Shown: positions 1-8,542 of the stretch, piece by piece | Position numbering within the stretch: the stretch's first letter is position 1 | Layout of the letters: each line of letters opens with the position of its first letter | From: Streptomyces sp. L-9-10 | GTDB lineage: Bacteria; Actinomycetota; Actinomycetes; Streptomycetales; Streptomycetaceae | Length of the DNA stretch: 64,000 bases | NCBI RefSeq assembly: GCF_004151105.1 | Contig: NZ_PHRF01000053.1 | Location: 1-64,000, forward strand | Direction: 5' to 3' | Made by a program: the position numbers and the translations under genes | The notes under the pieces: generated by a model | Databases searched by the model: none | Told to the model about the DNA's origin: nothing | What the model saw: only the letters and a program-made list of their open reading frames with translations

Positions 1-95
1 TCCGCCTTGCGATCCTCCCCCGTAGCCTGAACGGCACGGGAGGGACCCCCTCCACCAGACCCCGCTCCCTGATCCGGCCTGATCCAAACGAAAGA

Positions 96-133
96 CCCCA
101 GGCCCGAGAGCGCCCCCGGGACGGGGCCTGGGG
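96..133 (-). terminator. Rho-independent-type terminator of the luciferase-like gene
   Basis: Inverted repeat CCCCAGGCCC (96-105) and GGGCCTGGGG (124-133), a perfect 10-bp stem. Read on the minus strand it is followed by the T-rich stretch TCTTTCGTTT. It lies just past the stop of the gene that ends at 138. Confidence 0.65.
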
Positions 134-137
134 CGCG

Positions 138-1220
138 TCAGGCCGGCAGGCCGTACGCGTCCGCGATCAGCCCGTAGCTGCGCAGCCGCTCCTCGCCGCT
201 GTGCGCGTGCGAGGTGATCATCAGCTCGTCGGCGCCCGTGCGCTTCTGGAGGTCGTTGAGGCCGTCGCGGACCGCGTCCGGGGTGCCGTGCACGATATTG
301 ACGAGCCAGTTGTCCACGAACTCCTGCTCCATCGAGCTGAACCGGTACGCCTCGGCCTCCTCCGGCGTCGGGACGAGCCCCGGCCGGCCGGTGCGCAGCT
401 GGACCATGGAGAGCGCGCCGGACAGCACCTGACGGCGGGCCTCGCGCTCGCTGCCGGAGGCCAGGGCCGAGACGCCGATCAGCGCGTACGGGGCGTCGAG
501 GACCGCGGAGGGGCGGAACGACTCCCGGTAGAGATCGAGCGCCGGGATGGTGTTCTGCGCCGAGAAGTGGTGGGCGAAGGCGAAGGGCAGCCCCAGCACC
601 CCGGCCAGCCGGGCGCTGAAGCCGGAGGAGCCGAGCAGCCAGATCGGCGGTCGGCCCGCGGGGCCCTGGACCGGGCCCGGTACCGCGTGGATACGGGAGT
701 ACGGGTGGCCGTCGGGGAAGTCGTCGTCCAGGAACCGGGTCAGTTCGGCCAGTTGCTGCGGGAAGTCGTCGGCGCCCTCGTTCAGCCGGTCGGACCGGCG
801 CAGCGCGGCGGCCGTCGCCCCGTCGGTGCCGGGCGCGCGGCCCAGGCCCAGATCGACCCGGCCCGGGGCGAGCGCCTCCACCGTGCCGAACTGCTCGGCG
901 ATCACCAGCGGGGCGTGGTTGGGCAGCATCACACCGCCCGAGCCGAGCCGGATGCGCTCGGTGTGGGCGGCGAGATGGGCGAGGATCACGGCCGGGGAGG
1001 ACGAGGCGACGCCCGGCATGGAGTGATGCTCGGCGACCCAGTGCCGGTGGTATCCCCTGCGCTCGGCGAGCTTCGCGAGCGCGACGCTCGTCCGCAGCGA
1101 CTCGGAGGCGGTGGAGCCCTTGCCCACCGTGACCAGGTCCAGTACCGAGAGGGGTACGGGCGCGGTGCCGTGCGCCGTGCCCCTGATGCCGTCCGTCGTG
1201 CCTCGGCTCGCGTCGTCCAC
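138..1220 (-). CDS. LLM-class flavin-dependent oxidoreductase (MsnO8-like)
   Basis: Luciferase-like monooxygenase of about 360 residues, the usual size for single-subunit members that oxidise a small substrate with reduced FMN supplied by a separate reductase. The N-terminal strand PLSVLDLVTVGKG, the WVAEHHSMPG motif and RIRLGSGGVMLPNHAPL are typical of the MsnO8/YhbW group, and the TIM-barrel core continues through GRVDLGLGRAPGTDG. The start is GTG, chosen because AGGAGGG sits 8 bases upstream. It is transcribed alone towards the window edge, with a hairpin terminator after the stop. The substrate cannot be told from sequence. The 178 bp between this gene and the isomerase gene upstream hold its promoter, and the gene is probably not part of the isomerase operon. 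Confidence 0.85.
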   Translation of the reverse strand: MDDASRGTTDGIRGTAHGTAPVPLSVLDLVTVGKGSTASESLRTSVALAKLAERRGYHRHWVAEHHSMPGVASSSPAVILAHLAAHTERIRLGSGGVMLPNHAPLVIAEQFGTVEALAPGRVDLGLGRAPGTDGATAAALRRSDRLNEGADDFPQQLAELTRFLDDDFPDGHPYSRIHAVPGPVQGPAGRPPIWLLGSSGFSARLAGVLGLPFAFAHHFSAQNTIPALDLYRESFRPSAVLDAPYALIGVSALASGSEREARRQVLSGALSMVQLRTGRPGLVPTPEEAEAYRFSSMEQEFVDNWLVNIVHGTPDAVRDGLNDLQKRTGADELMITSHAHSGEERLRSYGLIADAYGLPA

Positions 1221-1398
1221 CGGTCAGACCCTCCTGCGTATCGAATGCGTACAGCAGGGGTACAACAGGAGGGTCTCTCCGTTTATTCCCGGGCCGTGCC
1301 CCGGATTAATCCCGCGCCCATGTCACCGTGCACGCGTGACCCCGCCCCGCGGGCACGCGCCACCAGCACCCGCGAGCGCGTGCACGCCGCCCGCGCCG

Positions 1399-2133
1399 TC
1401 AGCTCCGGGCCTCGAACTCCCGGCCTTCGAACAGCTTCCCCAGCCGGGGCCCCCAGGCCCTGCGCCCCGCGAGCCGCAGCCCCTCCCAGACCGTCACCTG
1501 GTTCGCGGTGAGGACCGGCTTGCCGAGGATCTCCTCCAGCTCGGGCAGGTACGCGATCGTGTGCAGGGCCGTGTCCGGGAGCAGGACGACCTCCGCGTCC
1601 GGATGGTCGCCCGCGCGGGCCAGTTCGAGGACCTGCTCCTGTTCCCAGGTGCCGACCTCGGCCGCGGTGATGATGCCGCTGGCCCGGTCGGAGACGACCT
1701 CGATCCCGGCCGCCTTGAGGAAGGCGGCGAAGTACGCGGTGACATCCGCCGGGTAGGTGGCGGCCACGGCGACCCGCCGGGCGTCCAGCGCGCGTACGGC
1801 GTGGGCGAAGGCGAACGAGGTGCTCGACGCCGGCAGCCCGGCGGCGGCGGCCAGGGCGCGCGTCTGCTCATGGGCGCCCTCCCACCCGTAGATGAAGCTT
1901 CCACTGGTACAGGCCCAGACCACGGATTCGGCACCGGCGAGGCGCAGCTCCTCCACCCCCGCGGCGAGCCGTTCGTCCGCCCCCATCCGGAGCAGCGCGT
2001 CGACGCGGTGGGCGTCCTCGCCGATATCGGTGTGGACCACGGGCAGCCTGATGTCGCTACCGAACATCATTTCGATGCGGGGGTAGTCGTCCTCGGCCGA
2101 ATGCCCGGGGTAGAGGAGTCCGACGGTGGTCAT
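1399..2133 (-). CDS. Asp/Glu racemase / maleate cis-trans isomerase family protein, second paralogue
   Basis: A 244-residue member of the aspartate/glutamate racemase superfamily (maleate isomerase, arylmalonate decarboxylase, EutA-like). The N-terminal cysteine loop is intact (VVWACTSGSF, C75). At the place of the second cysteine the sequence reads LLPDTALHT, so the usual second catalytic Cys is Asp187. The end matches the family pattern (PVLTANQVTVWEGLRLAG). The start ATG at 2133 is chosen because it overlaps the upstream paralogue's stop as ATGA, giving translational coupling. Being paired with a full two-Cys paralogue suggests either a heteromer or divergence to another chemistry such as decarboxylation or an inactive partner. 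The reaction is not determined by sequence. Confidence 0.8.
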   Translation of the reverse strand: MTTVGLLYPGHSAEDDYPRIEMMFGSDIRLPVVHTDIGEDAHRVDALLRMGADERLAAGVEELRLAGAESVVWACTSGSFIYGWEGAHEQTRALAAAAGLPASSTSFAFAHAVRALDARRVAVAATYPADVTAYFAAFLKAAGIEVVSDRASGIITAAEVGTWEQEQVLELARAGDHPDAEVVLLPDTALHTIAYLPELEEILGKPVLTANQVTVWEGLRLAGRRAWGPRLGKLFEGREFEARS

Positions 2134-3041
2134 GTCCATCCTTCCGTATCTTCCGGCAGCGGCTCCGCCGGCAGGGCGGCCTGCCCCGTCGGGGCCACCC
2201 CGACCGGGCCGACCGGGCCGACCGGCCCGATCGGCGCCGCGGGCGAGACGGGCGCGACCGGCGGCAGAGGCTCCACCGGTGGCATCACCGGCACCGGATG
2301 TGCCGACGGCCGATCGAGCAGCAGCCCCTGGTACGGACCGACGGCGTGTGCCCCGAGCCTGCGCAGTGCCGCCCACATCGTCACCTGGTTGGCGGACAGG
2401 ACAGGCATTCTCAGCTCGGCCTCCAGCTGCGGAATCGCGTCGTACGTCGGCAGATTCGTACAGCTGATGAAGAGCGCGTCGGCCGCCCCGACGACGGCCT
2501 GCCGCGCCATGTCCACGACCGAGCGGTACGGCACCTTCCAGATGTGCCGGGTCAGCCCCAGAAAGGCGCGACCCGTCACAGTTACCCCGACCTCGCCCAG
2601 ATAGTCCTCCAGCGACTGGGTGACCGACTCCGTATAGGGCGTGACCAGCGCGATACGGCCGACACCCAGCTCCTCCAGTGCCTCGACCAAGGCTCCGGAC
2701 GTAGTGAGCGAGGGCACCTCACCGGCGCGGTTCATCGCCTCGCACATGGCACGCTCGCCGGCCGCGCCGCCGACGAAACTGCCGGAGGTGCAGGCATAGG
2801 CGATGACCTCGGGTTCCGAGGCGCCGAGCGCTCTGACCGCCTCGCCGAGGGTCTCGTGCTCGCTGACCAGCCGCGCCAGGTCGAGGGAGACCTCGACCGG
2901 CACGTACGGCGTACGTGTCACGCGCAGGGAAATATCGTCGGGCACCCACCGCCACAGTTCACGGTCGAGTGCGAAATCAAAGGGAGCGACCACGCCGACA
3001 CCACGCTGCGGCTCTGGACCACCCAGAAAGGAGACTTCCAC
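2130..3041 (-). CDS. Asp/Glu racemase / maleate cis-trans isomerase family protein, first paralogue
   Basis: A 303-residue protein whose first about 235 residues form the racemase/maleate isomerase fold. Both catalytic cysteines are present: C84 in AYACTSGSF and C194 in FISCTNLPTY. This predicts a cofactor-independent two-base isomerase or racemase acting on a dicarboxylic-acid-like substrate. The last about 65 residues are an extra Pro/Gly tail with collagen-like GPVGPVGPVG, uncommon in the family and probably disordered. It is the first gene of a two-gene operon running left, with the second gene overlapping by ATGA. It is divergent from the dehydrogenase-amidase pair across 225 bp, so both sides probably share control. 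EutA of the rhizobial ectoine pathway belongs to the same family, but its partner genes eutB and eutC are not here. Confidence 0.82.
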   Translation of the reverse strand: MEVSFLGGPEPQRGVGVVAPFDFALDRELWRWVPDDISLRVTRTPYVPVEVSLDLARLVSEHETLGEAVRALGASEPEVIAYACTSGSFVGGAAGERAMCEAMNRAGEVPSLTTSGALVEALEELGVGRIALVTPYTESVTQSLEDYLGEVGVTVTGRAFLGLTRHIWKVPYRSVVDMARQAVVGAADALFISCTNLPTYDAIPQLEAELRMPVLSANQVTMWAALRRLGAHAVGPYQGLLLDRPSAHPVPVMPPVEPLPPVAPVSPAAPIGPVGPVGPVGVAPTGQAALPAEPLPEDTEGWT

Positions 3042-3131
3042 GACGTGCCCCCTTATCAGGCTCTTGTTTGACGACGGTAGGAGCCAAGTGCGAGCGTGGT
3101 CAATCCGCCCATCTCAGACGTTGCACGGAAT

Positions 3132-3145
3132 TTTCCCGAGGGAAA
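3132..3145. promoter_or_regulatory. Palindrome in divergent promoter region, candidate IclR-type operator
   Basis: TTTCCC-GA-GGGAAA, two perfect 6-bp arms around a 2-bp centre, between the divergent isomerase (start 3041) and dehydrogenase (start 3267) genes. IclR-family operators often have GGAAA/TTTCC half-sites, and an IclR gene lies in the same cluster (9490-10248). Assignment to that regulator is inference. Confidence 0.35.
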
Positions 3146-3266
3146 TCCCGAGGGAACCCCGCCCGGCCCGATCATCGGCAGACTTCCCCCTGGTAGACGG
3201 CGGATTTCCGTCCCGGCACCCGGCGGATCCGCCGACGATCCGGCCCCGGCAGAAGGGCTGCTCCTC

Positions 3267-4217
3267 ATGACAGCACCCACCCTCCTCGTCCTGGAGGCGG
3301 ACCCTCCGCCACGGCTGGGCCGGCTCACCGGGAAGGCACGGATCCACTCCGTCGGCGAAGCCGGTCTCGCGGCCGAACTCCCGCACGCGGACGCCCTGCT
3401 GGTCTGGGACTTCACCTCCGACGCGGTACGGAACGCCTGGCCGGGCGAGGGGCCGCGGCCCGGCTGGGTGCACACCGCGAGCGCCGGGGTGGACCGGCTG
3501 CTCTGCCCCGAGCTGATCGCCTCCGACACGGTCGTGACCAATGCCCGGGGCATCTTCGAGGCGCCGATCGCCGAGTACGTGGCGGGGCTGGTGCTCGCCA
3601 TGGCTAAGGATCTCCCCGGGACCCTGGAGCTCCAGCGCCAGCGCCGGTGGCGCCATCGCGAGGGCCTTCAGGTCGCGGGCAGCCGGGCGGTCGTGATCGG
3701 CGCGGGCCCGATCGGCCGGGCCGTGGCCGGGACGCTGCGGGCGCTGGGCGTGACGGTGGCCGTCACCGGCCGTACGGCGCGCCCCGGCGTGCACCCCGCC
3801 GACCAGCTGGACCGGCTGGTGATCCGGGCCGACTGGGTGATCTCCGCGGCGCCGCTCACGGACGCCACACGCGGCATGTTCGACGCACGGCTCTTCGGTC
3901 TGATGCAGCCCTCCGCCCGGTTCATCAATGTGGGCCGCGGTCAGCTCGTGGTGGAGGACGATCTCGTCGCGGCGGTGTCCAAGCGGTGGATCGCGGGCGC
4001 GGCGCTCGATGTCTTCGCGCACGAGCCGCTGGACACGGGCAGCAGGCTCTGGGACGTCCCCGGCCTGATCATCTCCCCGCACATGAGCGGGGACACGGTC
4101 GGCTGGCGCGACCGGCTGGGCGAACAGTTCGTGGATCTGTATGAACTTTGGGCCGCCGGAAAGCCTCTGCCGAACGTGGTGGACAAGAAACGTGGGTACG
4201 TCCCCATGCATGACTGA
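3267..4217 (+). CDS. D-isomer-specific 2-hydroxyacid dehydrogenase
   Basis: A 316-residue NAD(P)-dependent dehydrogenase that interconverts a 2-oxoacid and a D-2-hydroxyacid. The dinucleotide-binding loop is VIGAGPIGRAVAG (about 143-155). The catalytic residues are Arg224 (INVGRGQLV), Glu253 (DVFAHEPLD) and His272 (ISPHMSG), matching the family's Arg-Glu-His triad. The start ATG at 3267 is preferred because AGAAGG lies upstream and the translated protein then begins with the normal strand TLLVLEAD; an upstream in-frame extension has no family similarity. It overlaps the downstream amidase by 8 bp, so the two are one operon. Its likely job is a redox step on the acid released by the amidase or isomerases of this cluster. 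Confidence 0.88.
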   Translation: MTAPTLLVLEADPPPRLGRLTGKARIHSVGEAGLAAELPHADALLVWDFTSDAVRNAWPGEGPRPGWVHTASAGVDRLLCPELIASDTVVTNARGIFEAPIAEYVAGLVLAMAKDLPGTLELQRQRRWRHREGLQVAGSRAVVIGAGPIGRAVAGTLRALGVTVAVTGRTARPGVHPADQLDRLVIRADWVISAAPLTDATRGMFDARLFGLMQPSARFINVGRGQLVVEDDLVAAVSKRWIAGAALDVFAHEPLDTGSRLWDVPGLIISPHMSGDTVGWRDRLGEQFVDLYELWAAGKPLPNVVDKKRGYVPMHD

Positions 4218-5691
4218 TCACACGAGCGACCCCACCCGCCTCACCGACCTCACCGCACGGCAGCTCCTGGCCGGCTACGAGAGGGGCGACTTCTCGCCGC
4301 TCGACGCGACCCGTGCCGTACTGGACCGGATCGAGGTGGTGCAGCCGCTGGTCAACGCCTTCGTACGGGTGGACGCCGATGCCGCGCTCGCGCAGGCGGA
4401 GGCGTCCACCGCCCGGTGGAGCGCGCGGGAACCGCGGGGGCTGCTCGACGGGGTGCCGGTCTCGGTGAAGGACATCTTCCTCCAGCGCGGCAGCCCCACC
4501 CTCCGCGGCTCCCGGACCGTACGGGCCCAGGGCGCCTGGGACGAGGACGCGCCGGCGGTGGCGCGGCTGCGGGAACACGGCGCGGTCCTCGTCGGCAAGA
4601 CCACCACCCCGGAGTTCGGCTGGAAGGGCGTCACCGACTCACCGCTGAGCGGGGTGACCCGTAATCCGTACGATCCGTCCCGGACGTCGGGCGGGTCCAG
4701 CGGCGGCAGCGCGGCGGCGGTGGCGCTGGGCGCGGCCCCGCTCTCCATCGGTACGGACGGCGGCGGCTCGGTCCGTATCCCGGCCTCCTTCTGCGGGATC
4801 TTCGGGTTCAAGCCGACGTACGGCCGGGTGCCGCTCTATCCGTCCAGCCCGTTCGGCACGCTCGCGCACGCCGGGCCGATGACCCGGGACGCGGCGGACG
4901 CCGCGCTGCTGATGGATGTGATCAGCGGCGCCGACTGGCGGGACTGGTCGCAGCTCGCCCCGGCGCCGGGCCTCTCCGCCGCGCTGACGGACGGCGCGGC
5001 GGGCGGTGCAGGCCGGGCGGGCGGGGCAGCAGGGGGCGGCGTCAAGGGGCTGCGGATCGCGTACTCCCCGACCTTCGGCAATCAGGTCGCGGTGCGCCCC
5101 GAGGTGGCCTCGGCCGTCCGGCGCGCGGTGGGCCGGCTCGCCGAGCTGGGGGCGTACATCGAGGAGGCCGATCCGGACGTCACGGATCCGGTGGAGGCCT
5201 TCCACACCCTGTGGTTCAGCGGCGCGGCCCGGCTTGTGGAGCCGTTCGGCGCGGAGCAGCGCGAACTGCTCGATCCGGGGCTCCGGGAGATCGTCGCGGC
5301 CGGTGAGCGCTACAGCGCGCTGGACTATCTGGCCGCGGTCGACGCGCGGATGGAGCTGGGCCGGCGGTTCGGCCGGTTCCACGAGTCGTACGACCTGCTG
5401 GTCACGCCGACGCTGCCGATCACCGCGTTCGAGGCGGGCCAGGAGACGCCGCGGGGCTCGGGCCAGCGGCGCTGGACGGCCTGGACGCCGTTCACGTACC
5501 CGTTCAATCTGACGCAGCAGCCCGCCGCGAGCGTGCCGTGCGGGGTGGACGGGGACGGGCTGCCGATCGGCGTGCAGCTGGTCGCCGGGCGCCACGCGGA
5601 CGCGCTGGTGCTGCGCGCCGCGCACGCGCTGTACGAGTCGGGCGCGGCGCCCGGCCTTCCCGCGCCGGGGATCACTCCCGCCGGAAGCTGA
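4210..5691 (+). CDS. Amidase (amidase signature family)
   Basis: A 493-residue amidase-signature hydrolase that splits a carboxamide to acid and ammonia or amine. The Ser-cisSer-Lys triad is visible: Lys87 in VSVKDIF, cis-Ser163 in the GGSSGGS loop and nucleophile Ser187 in [11 protein letters not shown], with the 24-residue spacing between the serines seen in the family. A short Gly/Ala-rich insert ([14 protein letters not shown]) follows around residue 265. The start at 4210 sits inside the end of the dehydrogenase gene (8-bp overlap). It is a soluble enzyme without a signal peptide. Its place beside an importer, racemase-like enzymes and a dehydrogenase suggests it opens or deamidates an imported compound. 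GatA is less likely because there are no gatB or gatC neighbours. Confidence 0.9.
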   Translation: MTDHTSDPTRLTDLTARQLLAGYERGDFSPLDATRAVLDRIEVVQPLVNAFVRVDADAALAQAEASTARWSAREPRGLLDGVPVSVKDIFLQRGSPTLRGSRTVRAQGAWDEDAPAVARLREHGAVLVGKTTTPEFGWKGVTDSPLSGVTRNPYDPSRTSGGSSGGSAAAVALGAAPLSIGTDGGGSVRIPASFCGIFGFKPTYGRVPLYPSSPFGTLAHAGPMTRDAADAALLMDVISGADWRDWSQLAPAPGLSAALTDGAAGGAGRAGGAAGGGVKGLRIAYSPTFGNQVAVRPEVASAVRRAVGRLAELGAYIEEADPDVTDPVEAFHTLWFSGAARLVEPFGAEQRELLDPGLREIVAAGERYSALDYLAAVDARMELGRRFGRFHESYDLLVTPTLPITAFEAGQETPRGSGQRRWTAWTPFTYPFNLTQQPAASVPCGVDGDGLPIGVQLVAGRHADALVLRAAHALYESGAAPGLPAPGITPAGS

Positions 5692-6169
5692 GCGTCTCGC
5701 CGACGGCGCCCGCGCGCCACAGGTCCTGGCAGGCCTCGGCCATCCGGTCGAGGCCGTCCACCACCGTCCCCCAGACGATGCCGGGGATCCAGCCCATGTC
5801 CCCGTTGATCAGCAGATTGTTGCGCTCGTAGAAGAGGGCCAGGTCCACGACGGTGCGCCGGCCGCGCACCGCCTTCTCGTCGTAGCCGTACGACGACGTG
5901 CCCAGCTCCGTGTCGGAGAAGGTGAAGTAGCACAGGTCCCCGGGGATGGGGGTCACGGTCGGATTCTCCAGCGGTGGTTCCTCGGCGGCGAAGGCCGGAA
6001 AGAGCGCGTAGATCTCGTTGCGCGCGTACTTCGCGTGATACACGTCCGAGCCCAGCGGCAGCGCCTCCCACACCGCCGCGCAGGTGACCGGAGCCCGGTC
6101 GTCCAGGAGTTTCGCGGTGCAGTGCACCCCGCGCTTGTCGAGCGACACAGTTACAAATCGGTCGGCCAT
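5672..6169 (-). CDS. DUF3830 family protein
   Basis: A 165-residue protein of the DUF3830 family, predicted to have a cyclophilin-like fold. Typical features are VYHAKYARNEIYALFP, the central PGDLCYFTF and the ERNNLLINGDMGWIPG block. Function is unknown, but members recur beside amidases, racemase-like enzymes and Ehu-type importers, as here. It is convergent with the amidase, sharing 20 bp of coding sequence, and divergent from ehuB across about 120 bp. GAGGAC lies before the ATG. It may be an enzyme or binding protein of the same pathway. Confidence 0.8.
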   Translation of the reverse strand: MADRFVTVSLDKRGVHCTAKLLDDRAPVTCAAVWEALPLGSDVYHAKYARNEIYALFPAFAAEEPPLENPTVTPIPGDLCYFTFSDTELGTSSYGYDEKAVRGRRTVVDLALFYERNNLLINGDMGWIPGIVWGTVVDGLDRMAEACQDLWRAGAVGETLSFRRE

Positions 6170-6288
6170 GTCCTCATGGTCCTCATCTGATCCACTGAGT
6201 CAAGAGCGGTCGGCCGGGCGCGGGGCGGTCTCAAGATCGGCTCGAAATGATGTGCATAACCCGTATGGAGTCGGGTAGCCGCGCGCCC

Positions 6289-7221
6289 ATGGCTTCACCA
6301 CCAGAGCACGACAAGGAAAGAACCGCAAAACGGTCCATAGGCCGCCGGTCACCGGGGCGCCGGTCCCTGGGCCGCCGGTCGCTTCTGCTGGGCACGGCGG
6401 CGCTGGGCGCCGCGGGGGCACTCGGCGCCGCCGGCTGTAGCAGGATCCCGTCGGGTGACACGCTCGCCCGGCTGAAGTCCCAGCGCACGGTGCGACTCGG
6501 TATCGCGGGAGAGGCACCGTACGGATTCATCGACGACCAGGGCGAATTCACCGGTGAGGCGGTGGAGCTGGCGAAGGTGATCTTCAAGCGGCTCGGCATC
6601 GGCGCGGTGCAGCCCGTGGCCACCGACTTCTCCTCGCTGATACCCGGCCTCAACTCGCAGCAGTTCGATGTCGTCTCGGCCGGGATGTACATCAACAAGG
6701 AGCGCTGCGCGCAGGTCATCTTCGCCGATCCCGAGTACCAGATGCTCGACTCGTTCATCGTGCGCAAGGGCAATCCCAAAGGGCTGCACTCGTATCAGGA
6801 CGTGGTGCGGACGAAGGCGAAGATCGCCACCGGCACCGGCTACGCGGAAATCGACTACGCGATATCCGCCGGGGTCCCGGAGAACGAACTCGTCATTCTC
6901 CAGGATCCCGTCGCGGGGCTGAACGCGGTCGAGTCCGGCCGGGTCGACGTATTCGCCGGTACCGCGCTCACCGGCCGCGATGTGGTGAAGAAGAGCACCA
7001 GGGCGGAGGCCACGAAGCCGTTCGCGCCGGTCGTGGACGGCAAGAAGAAGATCGACGGCGGCGGGTTCGCCTTCCGCCCCACCGACACCGGTCTCCGGGA
7101 CGCCTTCAATGTCGAGATCCACAAGATGAAGAAGAGCGGCGAACTGTTCCGCATCCTCAAGCCGTTCGGCTTCACGGAGGCGGAGATGACCACCCTGACC
7201 GCAGAGGAGCTGTGCGCATGA
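6289..7221 (+). CDS. ehuB: Ectoine/hydroxyectoine-type ABC transporter, solute-binding lipoprotein (EhuB)
   Basis: Family 3 periplasmic-type binding protein of about 310 residues that captures the solute outside the membrane for the EhuC/EhuD channel. The N-terminus carries twin-arginine-like stretches followed by RRSLLLGTAALGAAG and a lipobox LGAAGC, so it should be a lipid-anchored, probably Tat-exported protein. TVRLGIAGEAPYGFID and SAGMYINKERC are characteristic EhuB stretches. The start is uncertain: 6289 gives an N-terminus like its relatives, while in-frame ATGs at 6247 and 6265 would lengthen it by 14 or 8 residues. It is the first gene of a four-gene operon (ehuBCDA) in which each following start overlaps the previous stop. 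The actual ligand may be another cyclic or amino-acid-like solute. Confidence 0.88.
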   Translation: MASPPEHDKERTAKRSIGRRSPGRRSLGRRSLLLGTAALGAAGALGAAGCSRIPSGDTLARLKSQRTVRLGIAGEAPYGFIDDQGEFTGEAVELAKVIFKRLGIGAVQPVATDFSSLIPGLNSQQFDVVSAGMYINKERCAQVIFADPEYQMLDSFIVRKGNPKGLHSYQDVVRTKAKIATGTGYAEIDYAISAGVPENELVILQDPVAGLNAVESGRVDVFAGTALTGRDVVKKSTRAEATKPFAPVVDGKKKIDGGGFAFRPTDTGLRDAFNVEIHKMKKSGELFRILKPFGFTEAEMTTLTAEELCA

Positions 7222-7892
7222 CAGCCGGCCTCTGGACCCACTGGGTGCTGCCCGGTATCTGGATCACGGTCCAGCTCACCCTGTACAGCGCCGCTCTCGC
7301 CGCCGTCGTGGCCTTCGCCGTCGGCACGGCCCGTACGCACAGCTCGCGCTTCGTCCGCTTCCTCGCGGGCCTCTACACCGAGATCTTCCGGGGCACCTCG
7401 GCGCTGGTGCTGATGTTCTGGCTGTTCTTCGTCATGCCGGGCCTGTTCGGCTGGGCCCTGGTCCCGATGTGGGCCGCCGTGCTGGCGCTGGGGCTGTCGT
7501 ACGGGGCGTACGGCGCCGAGGTCGTACGCGGCGCCCTGAACTCCGTGGCACCCGCGCAGCGCGAGGCCGGCATCGCCCTGAACTTCACCCCCTGGCAGCG
7601 CATGCGGCTGATCCTGCTGCCCCAGGCGGTCCCGGAGATGATCCCGCCGTTCAGCAATCTCCTCATCGAGCTGCTGAAGGGCACCGCGCTGGTCTCCCTG
7701 CTCGGCGTCGCCGATGTGTCGTTCGCCGCCTATCTGGTGCGGCTGGCCACCCAGGAGAGCGCGCAGATCTACTCGGTGACGCTGGTGATCTATTTCGTGC
7801 TCGCGTTCGTTCTCGCCCGTGGAATGCGGGCACTTGAGCGCAGGACCAAGGCCGGTATCGGCATCACCGCGACACCGGGAGGTGCCCGATGA
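7218..7892 (+). CDS. ehuC: Ehu-type ABC transporter permease (EhuC)
   Basis: A 224-residue inner-membrane permease of the polar amino acid (HisMQ) family. Several hydrophobic spans are visible (GIWITVQLTLYSAALAAVVAF, then the region near 60-100). The EAA-type cytoplasmic loop is EAGIALNFTPWQRMRLILLP, which docks the ATPase. The start ATG at 7218 overlaps the ehuB stop as ATGA. It forms a heterodimeric pore with EhuD. Confidence 0.88.
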   Translation: MTAGLWTHWVLPGIWITVQLTLYSAALAAVVAFAVGTARTHSSRFVRFLAGLYTEIFRGTSALVLMFWLFFVMPGLFGWALVPMWAAVLALGLSYGAYGAEVVRGALNSVAPAQREAGIALNFTPWQRMRLILLPQAVPEMIPPFSNLLIELLKGTALVSLLGVADVSFAAYLVRLATQESAQIYSVTLVIYFVLAFVLARGMRALERRTKAGIGITATPGGAR

Positions 7893-8542
7893 ACAATTGG
7901 GACTGGTCCGCCGTCGCGGACTTCATGCCACGCTTCTGGGACGGCCTGCTCCTCACCCTTCAGGTGCTGGTGCTCGGCTCGCTGCTCTCCTTCACGCTCG
8001 GTCTGGTCTGGGCGATCGGATTCCGGGCGCCGACGCGTTTCATCCGGTGGCCGGTCAATGTCGTCACCGAGTTCATCCGGAACACCCCGCTGCTCGTGCA
8101 GCTGTTTTTCTTCTTCTTCGTCCTGCCCGAATGGGGCGTGCAGTTCTCAGGGCTGACCACCGGCACGATCGCGATCGGCCTGCACTATTCGACCTACACC
8201 GCCCAGGTGTACCGGGCCGGTATCGACGCGGTGCCGGCCGGGCAGTGGGAGGCGGCCACCGCGCTCAGTCTGCCGCCCGGCCGTACGTGGCTGGTGGTGA
8301 TCCTGCCGCAGGCGATCCGGCGGATCGTGCCCGCGCTGGGCAACTACGTCATCTCGATGCTGAAGGACACGCCTCTGCTCGCCGGAATCAGTGTGCTGGA
8401 AATGCTCCAGCAGTCCCGGCTGGAGAGCGCGACCACCTTCCAGTACACCGAACCGCTGACCGTGGTCGGTGTCGCCTTCATTCTCATCGCCTACCCGGCT
8501 TCTCTTCTCATGCGAGCCCTGGAGCGTCGTCTTGTCCGCTGA
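7889..8542 (+). CDS. ehuD: Ehu-type ABC transporter permease (EhuD)
   Basis: A 217-residue second permease of the importer. It has the HisMQ-type region FIRNTPLLVQLFFFFFVLPE and an EAA loop WEAATALSLPPGRTWLVVIL, followed by ISMLKDTPLLAGISVLEML. Its ATG overlaps the ehuC stop by 4 bp (ATGA), and its own 3' end overlaps the start of ehuA. Coupled translation with EhuC fits a 1:1 permease heterodimer. Confidence 0.88.
   Translation: MNNWDWSAVADFMPRFWDGLLLTLQVLVLGSLLSFTLGLVWAIGFRAPTRFIRWPVNVVTEFIRNTPLLVQLFFFFFVLPEWGVQFSGLTTGTIAIGLHYSTYTAQVYRAGIDAVPAGQWEAATALSLPPGRTWLVVILPQAIRRIVPALGNYVISMLKDTPLLAGISVLEMLQQSRLESATTFQYTEPLTVVGVAFILIAYPASLLMRALERRLVR

Noticed and set aside
4210..5691. GatA subunit of the tRNA amidotransferase
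   Set aside because: No gatB or gatC neighbours; the context is catabolic and the sequence fits general amidases.
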